Positions 1 to 8,678 of a DNA stretch of 27,383 bases are shown here, piece after piece. The position numbers and the translations under genes were made by a program. A model generated the notes under the pieces. It did not search any database. It worked only from the letters and a program-made list of their open reading frames with translations, and was not told where the DNA came from. The stretch is from Betaproteobacteria bacterium (GTDB taxonomy: Bacteria > Pseudomonadota > Gammaproteobacteria > Burkholderiales > SG8-41), in contig JANXRI010000176.1 in assembly GCA_025353085.1 (NCBI GenBank), positions 1 to 27,383 on the forward strand. Direction: 5' to 3'. Positions within the stretch are counted from its first letter, which is position 1; each line of letters opens with the position of its first letter.

Positions 1-1
1 G

Positions 2-2641
2 GGTGAGGGCGCGGTTTCGGCACTGCAAGCCGAGTTGCAGGCCGCGGTAGACGCATTGACCAAACTCAAGGCGCTCTCCAAACCTTTCCTCAATTGGGCT
101 GGCAAGGCCGAGCGACTTTCGTTCGATGTGCCGACGCTGCCGCTGTTTATTCACGAGCGGCTGTCCACCCGCGCGATCCTCGAAACCCTGAAAGGCCACA
201 AACAGGACAAGCAAATAGGCCTGTTCGATTTGTTCGCCGACCCGCAGCGGCCGATCCACGATCAGGTGCTGCGCGCCTATGAGTATCAGGATCAGTGGGT
301 CAACCGCATGATCCTCGGCGATTCGATGGTGGTGATGAATTCGCTGCTGCACTACGAATCGCTCGGCGGGCAGGTGCAGATGATTTACATGGACCCGCCC
401 TACGGCGTGAAATTCGGCTCCAACTTTCAGCCGTTCGTACGCAAGCGCGATGTGTCGCATGGTGACGATGACGACATGACGCGCGAGCCGGAGATGGTGC
501 AGGCGTACCGCGACACGTGGGAGCTAGGACTGCATTCGTATCTGACTTACCTGCGTGACCGGTTGCTGCTTTCACGTGAACTTCTCGCGCCGTCAGGGTC
601 AGTCTTCGTGCAGATTTCGGATGAGAACGTCCATCATGTGCGGGAAGTGATGGATGATGTTTTCGGCTCGGAGAATTTTGTTGTGACGATTCTATTGAAG
701 AAAAAAGGCGGGCAAAAGGGAGGAACGCTTGATCCGATCAATGACTATATTCTTTGGTTTGCGAAAGACTTAGCTCGTGCAAAAAGCCAGATTCGAAAAC
801 TGTTCTCGCCGATTCCAAAGGAAAGCCTTTCGGAGACTTTTAGGTATGTTGAGCTGCCGGATGGTCGAGAGGTAACTTTATCGGAACTATCTATTGAAAA
901 AGGTGCTGATTATCGGCGCTCAATTGAGCAATTATTTGTTGATTATCCGGGAGCTAAATTATTTGCATCGGAGAATCTGACAAGCGGTGGGTTCAGAAGA
1001 ACGCAAAGCGTACTGTATAAATTTAGAGGTCGTCCTTACGACCCAGGGATATCAAAGGGGAATTGTTGGAAGCATAGCGCTATGACGGACGACGGATCGC
1101 CTTCTGGGTTGGACCGATTAGCGGAGGGCGGACGCCTATTCGTTGGAGACAAGCAATTGCGGTATAAGCGTTATGCCGTTGATTTTGGTTTTACCGAAGT
1201 CACTAATTGGTGGGATGAGTTCGGCGGAGCATCGAATCCAGTCTATGTTGTTCAAACGAACGCCGAGGTTATAAAGCGTTGCATGTTATTGACCACTAGC
1301 CCTGGGGATTTGGTGCTTGATCCGACCTGCGGTTCGGGTACAACTGCCTATGTTGCGGAGCAATGGGGTCGGCGTTGGGTCACTATTGATACTTCGCGCG
1401 TGCCGCTCGCACTTGCGCGCCAGCGGCTGCTAACCGCTACTTTTCCGTGGTACGAATTGAAGAATGAGGCAAACGGTCCGGCAGCCGGTTTTGTTTACAA
1501 GCGCAAGCAGAATCAGAAAGGCGAAGAAGTTGGCGGTATCGTTCCCCATGTTACGTCTAGCGTTATTGCCAACAATGAGCCTCCACAGGAAGAAGTGCTG
1601 GTTGATCGTCCTGAAGAAATGAGGGGCGTCACGCGTGTGAGCGGGCCGTTTGCTTTTGAGGCGACGATACCGACAGTGATGGATTTGGATGCTCCCTCAT
1701 CCCCGGCCCTTCTCCCCGGGGGAGAAGGGAGCGGTCATCCCTCTCCCCTCGGGAGAGGGAACGAGGGTGAGGGAGATTTCATCGAACGCATGCTGGAAGT
1801 TTTACGTCGTTCACCTTTGCTGCGGCTGGAAGGCAACCGCACGGTGACGCTGAAGAACGTGCGGCGTCCCGCGAAAACCTTGTCGTTGACCGCCGAGGCG
1901 ATGGTGTCGAATGGCGTCCCTCACCCCGGCCCGGGGGGAGAGGGAGGAAAACCGGTCGCGTTTGTGTTCGGCCCGGAGAACGGCGCGATCGTGGAGCGTC
2001 TCGTTTACGAAGCGGCGCGCGAAGCAACCGCCAAGAATTACGCGCATTTATATGTGATCGGATTTGCGATCCAGCCGACTGCGCGGCAATTGGTTGATTC
2101 GTGCGAAGCGGCCATCGGGATTTCGGCGACCTATGTGCAGGCCACCCCCGATCTGATGATGGGTGATCTGCTTAAGAATATGCGCTCGTCGCAAATTTTC
2201 TCCGTATGCGGTTTGCCGGAGGTTGCGTTGCGCAAAACTACGCGCCCGGCTCATATCGCGCCCTCACCCCGGCCCTCTCCCCGAGGGAGAGGGAGTGAGG
2301 ATAGGTGGTATGAAATCGAGTTGCTGGGACTCGATGTGTTCGATCCGGTCACGATGGCGGTAGATCACCGCAAAGGCGACGACGTGCCCGCATGGCTGCT
2401 CGACACCGATTACAACGGTCTGAGTTTCCATGTCTGCCAAGCATTCTTTCCGCGCACGGCGGCGTGGGATAACCTCAAGCGCGCGCTCAAGGGCGAATAT
2501 GAAGACGCGGTCTGGCAGCATCTGGCGGGCACGACCAGCGTGGCGTTTGAGGCCGGCGAGCATGGGCAGGTCGCAATTAAGGTCATTGACGACCGTGGCA
2601 ATGAGTTGATGGTAGTCAAAAGCGTGAAGGAAGCCAAATGA
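2..2641 (+). CDS. Type III-like site-specific DNA methyltransferase (Mod-like, beta class), 5' partial
   Basis: S-adenosylmethionine-dependent amino-methyltransferase that would protect host DNA from the partner nuclease encoded at 4406-7525. Numbering from the first in-window start codon (TTG at 35), the catalytic DPPY motif is at residues 120-123 and the SAM-binding motif DPTCGSGTT at 429-437. Motif IV before motif I is the beta-class order used by type III Mod proteins. The stretch between them (about 215-425) should be the target recognition domain; its DNA (about 660-1310) is visibly AT-richer than its flanks. The frame is open without a stop from base 2, and known relatives have a longer N-terminus, so the true start is probably left of the window. 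Three GC-rich palindromic repeats are read through in frame (1694-1775, 1918-1947, 2261-2300) in the linker and C-terminal part. The last 4 bases overlap the next gene (ATGA). The methyltransferase call is firm; the system type is inferred. Confidence 0.9.
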   Translation, partial: GEGAVSALQAELQAAVDALTKLKALSKPFLNWAGKAERLSFDVPTLPLFIHERLSTRAILETLKGHKQDKQIGLFDLFADPQRPIHDQVLRAYEYQDQWVNRMILGDSMVVMNSLLHYESLGGQVQMIYMDPPYGVKFGSNFQPFVRKRDVSHGDDDDMTREPEMVQAYRDTWELGLHSYLTYLRDRLLLSRELLAPSGSVFVQISDENVHHVREVMDDVFGSENFVVTILLKKKGGQKGGTLDPINDYILWFAKDLARAKSQIRKLFSPIPKESLSETFRYVELPDGREVTLSELSIEKGADYRRSIEQLFVDYPGAKLFASENLTSGGFRRTQSVLYKFRGRPYDPGISKGNCWKHSAMTDDGSPSGLDRLAEGGRLFVGDKQLRYKRYAVDFGFTEVTNWWDEFGGASNPVYVVQTNAEVIKRCMLLTTSPGDLVLDPTCGSGTTAYVAEQWGRRWVTIDTSRVPLALARQRLLTATFPWYELKNEANGPAAGFVYKRKQNQKGEEVGGIVPHVTSSVIANNEPPQEEVLVDRPEEMRGVTRVSGPFAFEATIPTVMDLDAPSSPALLPGGEGSGHPSPLGRGNEGEGDFIERMLEVLRRSPLLRLEGNRTVTLKNVRRPAKTLSLTAEAMVSNGVPHPGPGGEGGKPVAFVFGPENGAIVERLVYEAAREATAKNYAHLYVIGFAIQPTARQLVDSCEAAIGISATYVQATPDLMMGDLLKNMRSSQIFSVCGLPEVALRKTTRPAHIAPSPRPSPRGRGSEDRWYEIELLGLDVFDPVTMAVDHRKGDDVPAWLLDTDYNGLSFHVCQAFFPRTAAWDNLKRALKGEYEDAVWQHLAGTTSVAFEAGEHGQVAIKVIDDRGNELMVVKSVKEAK
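660..1310 (+). other. AT-richer segment encoding the putative target recognition domain of the methyltransferase
   Basis: Within the methyltransferase gene this stretch has many TTT, ATT, AAA and TTA codons, unlike the GC-rich codons before and after it. It lies between the catalytic and SAM-binding motifs, where beta-class enzymes carry the specificity domain. Such domains are known to be exchanged between alleles, so a horizontally swapped segment is plausible but inferred. Boundaries are approximate. Confidence 0.45.
1694..1775. repeat. GC-rich palindromic repeat, copy 1 (in frame inside the methyltransferase gene)
   Basis: The outer arms CCCTCATCCC and GGGTGAGGG enclose two nested hairpins, CTTCTCCCC/GGGGAGAAG and CCCTCTCCC/GGGAGAGGG. 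It is read without a stop as residues about 554-581, rich in Pro, Ser, Gly and Glu. The same core recurs at 1918 and 2261. It resembles the dispersed REP-like repeats of proteobacterial genomes that are often mistranslated in short ORFs. Confidence 0.8.
1918..1947. repeat. GC-rich palindromic repeat, copy 2 (short, in frame)
   Basis: It begins with the same CCCTCACCCCGGCCC core as copy 3 and ends with GGGGGAGAGGGAGG, but lacks the outer closing arm. It is read in a different frame from copies 1 and 3 (residues starting V-P-H-P-G-P) and is still open. About 30 bp, so it may be a decayed copy. Confidence 0.7.
2261..2300. repeat. GC-rich palindromic repeat, copy 3 (complete short hairpin, in frame)
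   Basis: A clean nested palindrome: outer arms CCTCAC/GTGAGG and inner arms CCCTCTCCC/GGGAGAGGG with a CGA loop. It is translated as part of the methyltransferase C-terminal region (residues starting P-S-P-R-P-S-P) in the same frame as copy 1. Forty bases long. Confidence 0.8.
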
Positions 2642-3810
2642 ACCAGATGCGCTTTACGGAGATTGAACTCCGGAACTGGAAGAACTTTACGTTGGTGAAA
2701 GTACCGCTTGCCGGGCGAATTTTTATTGTCGGCCCAAACGCGAGCGGAAAATCCAACTTTCTTGATGCCTTTCGGTTGCTTCGTGACCTGGTACTTGAAG
2801 GAGGCGGCCTTGCAAAAGCGATTGAGTTGCGAGATGGTTTATCCAAGGTTCGTTCGCTGTTTGCGCGGGGCGTAAAGACGGAAGTTATGGTCAAGGTTCA
2901 CGTTGCAAACGGCGAGGGAGGATGGATTTACGAACTTGCTTTTACACATCGTTCACCCAAGGATCAAACGCCAATCATCAAGCGCGAACGTGTCGATAAA
3001 GTCGCCCCGGACGGCACGATACGTAACGTGCTCGCGCGACCGGATGACCAGGATACTGAGGATCGGGACCAACTCACCCAAACTGCGATGCAGCAGGTCA
3101 ATCGGAACCGGGACTTTCGTGAGTTGGCGGAATTTTTTCGCAGTGTTTTGTATCTGCATCTGGTGCCGCAACTGGTGCGTGAGGGTCAGCCTCCGCGCTC
3201 GCAAAGTATTGGGCCGGATCAGTATGGAAGGGACTTGCTTGACCGGATTCGCAATACCACCCCGCGGATTCAGAGTGCGCGCCTGAAACGTATTCAAAAA
3301 GTTATTGATCTGGTGGCGACGCCACTCGAAGATCTAAAGTTTATCGTCGACGATCACGGACGGCCACATCTTCAGGTCAAATTCAAGCACTGGCGTCCAC
3401 AAGGGGCATACCAGAACGAGACTCAGTTCTCGGATGGAACCTTACGTCTGATTGGTTTGCTATGGGCGTTGCAGGAAAAGGCGGGCCCGCTGTTGCTGGA
3501 AGAACCGGAACTCTCGCTGCACACCGGAATTGTTCGCAGGCTGGCGCCGTTTATTCATAGAGCGCAGCGCGCCGGAAACGGGCGGCAGGTGATTCTATCG
3601 ACTCATAGCGACGAGCTACTTACGGATCCGGGGATTTCGTCCGATGAGTTACTGCTAGTGCAACCGGCGGACGAAGGATCAACTGTGTTGGCCGGGGCAT
3701 CAATTAAGGAGGTATCGCGATTAATGAATGCGGGTATAACAGCAAGCGAAGCAGTCATGCCCAAAACAACAGCGTCTCAACTCAAATTATTTGATTCTGC
3801 CGTGGCGTGA
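2638..3810 (+). CDS. AAA family (OLD/RecF-like, ABC-type) ATPase in a restriction-modification operon
   Basis: Predicted ATP-driven sensor or regulator, 390 residues. The N-terminal beta strands end in a Walker A motif GPNASGKS (32-39). A signature-like FSDGT is at 264-268, Walker B LLLEEPE at 285-291 and an ILSTHS switch histidine at 319-324. This is the ABC-type head seen in OLD, RecF and AriA (PARIS) proteins; there is no fused TOPRIM nuclease domain. The ATG overlaps the methyltransferase stop by 4 bp and its TGA overlaps the GTG of the next gene, so translation is probably coupled on both sides. Such ATPases commonly work with a TOPRIM-like partner, and the next gene is a candidate. The ATPase call is firm; its role in anti-phage defence is inferred from context. 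Confidence 0.87.
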   Translation: MNQMRFTEIELRNWKNFTLVKVPLAGRIFIVGPNASGKSNFLDAFRLLRDLVLEGGGLAKAIELRDGLSKVRSLFARGVKTEVMVKVHVANGEGGWIYELAFTHRSPKDQTPIIKRERVDKVAPDGTIRNVLARPDDQDTEDRDQLTQTAMQQVNRNRDFRELAEFFRSVLYLHLVPQLVREGQPPRSQSIGPDQYGRDLLDRIRNTTPRIQSARLKRIQKVIDLVATPLEDLKFIVDDHGRPHLQVKFKHWRPQGAYQNETQFSDGTLRLIGLLWALQEKAGPLLLEEPELSLHTGIVRRLAPFIHRAQRAGNGRQVILSTHSDELLTDPGISSDELLLVQPADEGSTVLAGASIKEVSRLMNAGITASEAVMPKTTASQLKLFDSAVA

Positions 3811-4409
3811 CTACAGTGTTTCTACTCGTCGTCACGGAGGGACAGCTTGAGATTCCTGTTGTGCAAAAGGTCTTTGACGTTCTTGGTATTGAACATGCAG
3901 AAACCCGTTTTGTGCCAAAAGGAGGCGGGAATGCCTTTTGGCGTGATGTGGTGAAATACAATAAGGCTGCGCGCCATGCCGGACCAGTGCTCGGGATCGC
4001 GGATTTAGAGCAGTTCCCCTGTGCTAGTGGTTTGATTGTGCAACATCTGCCACATGGCCGGCATCCTGCATTTGTGCTGCGTATAGCCGTGCGCATGCTT
4101 GAATCTTGGCTACTAGCAGACCGCCAAGCGATCGCCTCTTATTTACGCGTGCCTGTGGCTCGCGTTCCGAACGACCCGGATCACTTGCCTCATGCAAAGC
4201 AGTGCTTGGTCAATTTGGCTCGTCAATCGCGCAAGCGACAGATTATTGAAGACATTGTCCCCTTTCAAGGAAGCGAGGGGGTGGTAGGGCGAGGCTATAC
4301 CCCGCAGATGACGAATTTTATCCGGACTGCGTGGCGCCCGAATATAGCGAGCGTAAATAGCCGCAGTTTGCAACGCGCGCTTGCAGCTATTCAAGCAGTT
4401 GCCGCATGA
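3807..4409 (+). CDS. DUF4276 family protein, TOPRIM-like, partner of the upstream ATPase
   Basis: Small 200-residue protein starting at a GTG that overlaps the ATPase stop codon. It starts with a hydrophobic strand followed by TEGQLE (Glu11), then an acidic strand GIADLE (Asp66, Glu68), and a helix AVRMLESWLLAD (94-105) that I associate with the DUF4276 family. These acidic positions are where a TOPRIM fold places its metal ligands, although the second is D-x-E rather than the usual D-x-D. No other domain, signal peptide or membrane segment is visible. Pairing of an OLD-like ATPase with a separate TOPRIM-like protein recalls AriA/AriB of PARIS, but AriB is a different family (DUF4435). It could act as a nuclease effector; this is inference. 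Its ATGA overlap starts the restriction gene. Confidence 0.75.
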   Translation: MTTVFLLVVTEGQLEIPVVQKVFDVLGIEHAETRFVPKGGGNAFWRDVVKYNKAARHAGPVLGIADLEQFPCASGLIVQHLPHGRHPAFVLRIAVRMLESWLLADRQAIASYLRVPVARVPNDPDHLPHAKQCLVNLARQSRKRQIIEDIVPFQGSEGVVGRGYTPQMTNFIRTAWRPNIASVNSRSLQRALAAIQAVAA

Positions 4410-7400
4410 ACAACTTCGAAGTTAACGAACCAATCCTCAACTCGCCGTTCGAGGAGCCAAAGGAGCATTGGTGGATCCTAGAAGGCGAGGCGCCCGAGCG
4501 GCGTGCTGGGCGCCGCTTTGCGCATTATTTTTATCGCGATCCGCGTTCGGCGACGCGGGAATCGGCCGAAACCGATGTCGGCACGATGATCGAATTGAAG
4601 CTTGTCACGCGCATACGCGAGCGGCTCGCGCAATGGCGGCCATTGGCATTGCGGGGCGAAGGCGGGGTCTCCCGCACTACACGGGAATTGCTTAACCACT
4701 GGCGGCGCGAGGGGCGCAAGCAGCCGCTGTTTTTTGCGCAGCTTGAGGCGGCGGAAGCAGTTATTTTTTTGATTGAGGCGCGTGCTGATTTTCTTCAAGG
4801 CATCGAAATTCCTCGAGACGAGCCCTCTGACGATAAAAAGAACGAAGGCTATGCCGGATTTTTGCGCTATGCCTGCAAGATGGCTACCGGCTCCGGCAAG
4901 TCGACAGTGATGGCGATGCTCGCGGCGTGGAGCATCTTGAACAAGCTCAATAACCGCTCCGACGCACGGTTTTCGGACGCGGTGTTGGTCGTTTGTCCAA
5001 ACGTGACTATTCGGGACCGTTTGCGCGAACTTGACCCGGAAAACGGTGAGGCGAGTCTTTACCGCACGCGCGACCTCGTTCCCGCCGAACTGATGCCTTT
5101 GCTGCGGCAGGGCAAGGTTATCGTGACGAACTGGCATGTATTTGAGCCGCAAACGCCGCAGGTTGGCGGAACGAGCGCCAAAGTCATGCGCAATGGCGTG
5201 GCGCTGCGCAGAATTGAAACGATTACGATAAGTGACAAGACCACCACTGCGCGCGGCAAACGTTACCTAAGGCTCGAAGATTTCGAGCGCCAGGTGGCAG
5301 CGGGAATGCTAAGTGTTTTGGACGAGGAGCGCGATAAGAACGGTGCATTGCGCAAGGCCAAGGTCGAATCGGTACGGTATATCGAAAGCGATACTGCGTT
5401 GGTTGACCGGTTGCTTGGGCGGGACATCGGCGGTAAGCAGAATATCCTCTTGATGAACGACGAGGCGCATCACGCTTATCGGATTCGGCGCGACGAGCCC
5501 GATGAAGATGAAGACGACCTGTTTGGCGAGGACGAAGAGGCGGAGGATTTCTTTAAGGAGGCTACGGTCTGGATTGAGGGCTTGGACCGTATCCACAAGC
5601 AGCGTGGTATCAATTTCTGTATCGACTTTTCAGCGACGCCGTATTACCTCGGACGAGTTGGTAGAGATGCTAACCGCCCGTTTCCATGGGTGGTGAGCGA
5701 TTTTGGTTTGATTGACGCCATAGAGTCGGGGTTGACCAAAATCCCGCAGCTTGCGGTGCGTGATACGACGGGATCTGCGATCCCCGGATATTTCAACATC
5801 TGGAACTGGATACTGCCGCAGCTCACGAGCGCTGAACGGGGCGGGAAGAAGGCTGCGCCCAAGCCCGAGGCTATTCTGAAATATGCCTATACGCCGATGA
5901 CGATGCTTGCAGGTCTGTGGGAGCAGGACCTGGAGCAACGCAAAAGTGATAAGGAAGATACGCGGCCGCCAGTGTTTATTCTGGTCTGCAAGAACACGCA
6001 GATCGCCAAGGTAATTTACGAGTGGCTGGCCGAAGACAAGACGCCAGTGGGAATCCCGGTTTCGAAGATTGAGTCATTCAAAAATAAGAACGGATTACTC
6101 AATACGATTCGAGTGGATTCGAAGGTCGTGAAGGAAACCGACACTGGCGAGGCAAAGTCGGACGAAGTCCGCTGGATGCGTTTTACGCTCGACACCGTAG
6201 GCAAAACGGCTTGGCCTGTCGATACGCAAGGGCGAGCGTTGTCTCCGGAAGGATTTTCCGAGTTGGCAGAGAAGCTCAAGCGTCCGTTACACCCGCCGGG
6301 GCGCGACGTGCGTTGCATAGTGAGCGTCGGCATGCTGACCGAAGGCTGGGATTGCAACACGGTGACTCACATCATTGGCCTGCGGCCTTTCATGTCGCAA
6401 CTGCTTTGCGAACAAGTCGTCGGACGTGGATTGCGCCGTTTGCGATATGAATTGAACGGCGACGGCAAGTTTGGCGAGGAAACGGCGAAGATTTTCGGCG
6501 TACCGTTTCAGATCATTCCGTTCAAAGCGAACCCACCGGGGACGCAAGTGGAGCCGGTCCGGCGGCATCACGTACGCGCCTTGCCGGAAAAATCGGAATT
6601 TGAAATTCGTTTCCCCAGAGTCGAGGGGTACACCCAGTCAATACGCAATCGCGTCATGGTGGATTGGCCGAATGTTCCCGGATTGACGATCGATCCAATG
6701 AAAATTCCACCCGAAGTGGAAATGAAGAACTTGTTGCCGAACAACCACGGCAGACCATCGTTAATTGGTCCAGGCCGGATTGAGCAGGTGACGCTGAACC
6801 CCTTCCGTGCGAATAGGCGCGTGCAGGAATTGGTATTTGATTTGGCGCGCGCGCTTACCAGAGAAGCGCTGGTTCAGCGACGCTGCGAGGTGCCCGCGCA
6901 TGCCTTGTTTCCGCAAATGGCCGACATTGTGAGCCGATACCTGAAAGAAAAAGTCAAAGTATTGCCGCCAGCAGAGTTGCGTGATTTGTTTCTGGCGCCG
7001 TACTACGGATGGGTGATCGAACGGCTAAGTGACAGCATTCGTCCCGACGGTTCGCAGGGGGAGGCGGCCGAGTTGCCGCGATACGAAAGCCATCGCGATC
7101 CGGGATCAACCAATGATGTTGATTTCTGGACCAGCCGCGATGTGCGCGAGGTAATACGTAGCCATGTCAATTTTGTGGTGGCTGACACAAAAACGTGGGA
7201 GCAGTCGGCAACTTATCTTATTGACACTCATCCAGCCGTAACGGCGTTTGTGAAAAATGCCGGTTTGGGGTTTGCAATACCGTACATCGACAATGGGCAG
7301 ATGCATGACTATGTGCCTGATTTTATCCTGCGTTTGAATGGATCATCAGAGCGACACTTGATTCTCGAGATCAAGGGATTCGACGAACGTGAAGATATCA

Positions 7401-7525
7401 AGAAGTCGGCCGCTGAACGGTGGATAAGTGCGGTCAACGCGGACGGAACATTCGGCGTCTGGACATATGCAATAGCAAAAAAAGTGTCTGATGTCCCGGC
7501 CTTGATTTCTTCTGCCGCGCATTAA
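4406..7525 (+). CDS. Type III-like restriction endonuclease subunit (SF2 helicase with C-terminal PD-(D/E)xK nuclease)
   Basis: Large 1039-residue DNA translocase-nuclease expected to cleave unmodified DNA together with the methyltransferase at the head of the operon. Walker A ATGSGKS is at 160-166, the DEAH-type box NDEAHH at 351-356, and helicase motif VI QVVGRGLRRL at about 670-679. The extreme C-terminus holds a PD-(D/E)xK nuclease core with Asp972, Glu988 and Lys990 (VPDF then LEIKG). This order matches type III Res and related fused helicase-nucleases. An acidic stretch follows the DEAH box (about 361-385). The frame is intact from an ATG that overlaps the previous stop to a TAA. It is larger and more diverged than classical EcoP1-type Res, and I recall a similar NCBI family called BPTD_3080, but the name is not verified here. 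Confidence 0.88.
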   Translation: MNNFEVNEPILNSPFEEPKEHWWILEGEAPERRAGRRFAHYFYRDPRSATRESAETDVGTMIELKLVTRIRERLAQWRPLALRGEGGVSRTTRELLNHWRREGRKQPLFFAQLEAAEAVIFLIEARADFLQGIEIPRDEPSDDKKNEGYAGFLRYACKMATGSGKSTVMAMLAAWSILNKLNNRSDARFSDAVLVVCPNVTIRDRLRELDPENGEASLYRTRDLVPAELMPLLRQGKVIVTNWHVFEPQTPQVGGTSAKVMRNGVALRRIETITISDKTTTARGKRYLRLEDFERQVAAGMLSVLDEERDKNGALRKAKVESVRYIESDTALVDRLLGRDIGGKQNILLMNDEAHHAYRIRRDEPDEDEDDLFGEDEEAEDFFKEATVWIEGLDRIHKQRGINFCIDFSATPYYLGRVGRDANRPFPWVVSDFGLIDAIESGLTKIPQLAVRDTTGSAIPGYFNIWNWILPQLTSAERGGKKAAPKPEAILKYAYTPMTMLAGLWEQDLEQRKSDKEDTRPPVFILVCKNTQIAKVIYEWLAEDKTPVGIPVSKIESFKNKNGLLNTIRVDSKVVKETDTGEAKSDEVRWMRFTLDTVGKTAWPVDTQGRALSPEGFSELAEKLKRPLHPPGRDVRCIVSVGMLTEGWDCNTVTHIIGLRPFMSQLLCEQVVGRGLRRLRYELNGDGKFGEETAKIFGVPFQIIPFKANPPGTQVEPVRRHHVRALPEKSEFEIRFPRVEGYTQSIRNRVMVDWPNVPGLTIDPMKIPPEVEMKNLLPNNHGRPSLIGPGRIEQVTLNPFRANRRVQELVFDLARALTREALVQRRCEVPAHALFPQMADIVSRYLKEKVKVLPPAELRDLFLAPYYGWVIERLSDSIRPDGSQGEAAELPRYESHRDPGSTNDVDFWTSRDVREVIRSHVNFVVADTKTWEQSATYLIDTHPAVTAFVKNAGLGFAIPYIDNGQMHDYVPDFILRLNGSSERHLILEIKGFDEREDIKKSAAERWISAVNADGTFGVWTYAIAKKVSDVPALISSAAH

Positions 7526-7528
7526 CCG

Positions 7529-8671
7529 GTGCAGCAGTTGCCTTACTGGCGGCTCGCCGGCGTTTATTTTTTTTATTTCGCCTACCTCGGCGCATTCGCG
7601 CCGTATTTCAGTCTTTACCTGAGCTCACTTGGCATCGCTGCGGCCGGCATCGGCGCAATCATGTCGCTGCCACAGCTCGTGCGTATTTTTGCGCCGCATC
7701 TCTGGGGCTGGCTGGCCGACCGCGGCGGTCATCGATTACGCGTGGCGCGCGTCTGCACGCTGATCGGCACCGCAATGTATTGCGGCCTCTTTGCGGCGAG
7801 CGGATTCGAAGCGTTGTATGCGGTCGTCCTGTTGATGAGTTTTTTTCTGAGCGCCACATTGCCGCAGGTCGAGCTCACGACGCTGTCGCATCTAGGCGAA
7901 CACACGGCGCAGTACGGCCGGGTGCGCGTGTGGGGTTCGATCGGGTTCATCGCCGCGGTACTCGCGGTCGGCTACGCGCTTGACGTGCTGAATATCGGGG
8001 TGTTGCTGTGGATCATGCTCGGCATACTCGCTGGCATCGCGGTGCTGCTGTTTTTGGTGCCGGAAGCGCCAGTGACCGCACATACACATGATCACAGCTC
8101 GATCGCCGACATCATTCGCCAGCCGCCGGTTATTGCCCTGATCGTTGCGTGCGCTTTAATGGCGGTCGCACACGGCCCCTATTACACGTTTTACTCAATT
8201 CGTCTGGTCGACTACGGCTACACAAAAGGCGCGGTCGGCTGGCTATGGTCGCTCGGCGTCATTTGCGAGATTGCGATTTTCTTCTGGATGGCGCAGCTCT
8301 TTCGCGCGTTTAGTTTGCGCCAGGTGCTGATCGCAAGTTTTGCGCTCGCCGCGATCCGCTTCGCGATCATCGCAGGGTGCGCCGACAATCTGGTATTACT
8401 CCTGCTGGCGCAGACGCTGCACGCCGCAACGTTCGGTTCGTTCCACGCTGCAGCGCTCGGCTATATTCACCGTTTTTTCAAGGGTCGCAATCAGGCGCGC
8501 GGGCAGGCGATTTACACGAGTTTGACGTTCGGCCTCGGCGGCACCCTCGGCGGGCTCTATGCCGGCTATGCGTGGGAGCGCTTCGGCGCGGTGTTTACGT
8601 TTGCCGGCGCCGCGCTGTGCGCTTTCGCCGGCATGCTTATTTTGTGGCGCGGCTTGCCCGAGTCGTCCTAG
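7529..8671 (+). CDS. MFS transporter (HcaT/MFS_1-like)
   Basis: Inner membrane secondary transporter of 380 residues with about twelve hydrophobic segments. The N-terminus (YFAYLGAFAPYFSLYLSSLG) and the following GWLADRGGHR loop between helices 2 and 3 match the MFS_1-like/phenylpropionate permease group. The substrate cannot be told from sequence. The only in-frame start after the upstream TAA is the GTG at 7529, just 3 bp after the restriction gene ends, so it has no obvious promoter of its own and may be read from the defence operon or from a promoter inside it. A TTG at 7538 is an alternative start. It marks the return to ordinary chromosomal genes; the next gene, leuC, appears to have its own promoter. 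Confidence 0.85.
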   Translation: MQQLPYWRLAGVYFFYFAYLGAFAPYFSLYLSSLGIAAAGIGAIMSLPQLVRIFAPHLWGWLADRGGHRLRVARVCTLIGTAMYCGLFAASGFEALYAVVLLMSFFLSATLPQVELTTLSHLGEHTAQYGRVRVWGSIGFIAAVLAVGYALDVLNIGVLLWIMLGILAGIAVLLFLVPEAPVTAHTHDHSSIADIIRQPPVIALIVACALMAVAHGPYYTFYSIRLVDYGYTKGAVGWLWSLGVICEIAIFFWMAQLFRAFSLRQVLIASFALAAIRFAIIAGCADNLVLLLLAQTLHAATFGSFHAAALGYIHRFFKGRNQARGQAIYTSLTFGLGGTLGGLYAGYAWERFGAVFTFAGAALCAFAGMLILWRGLPESS

Positions 8672-8678
8672 TCTTTCA

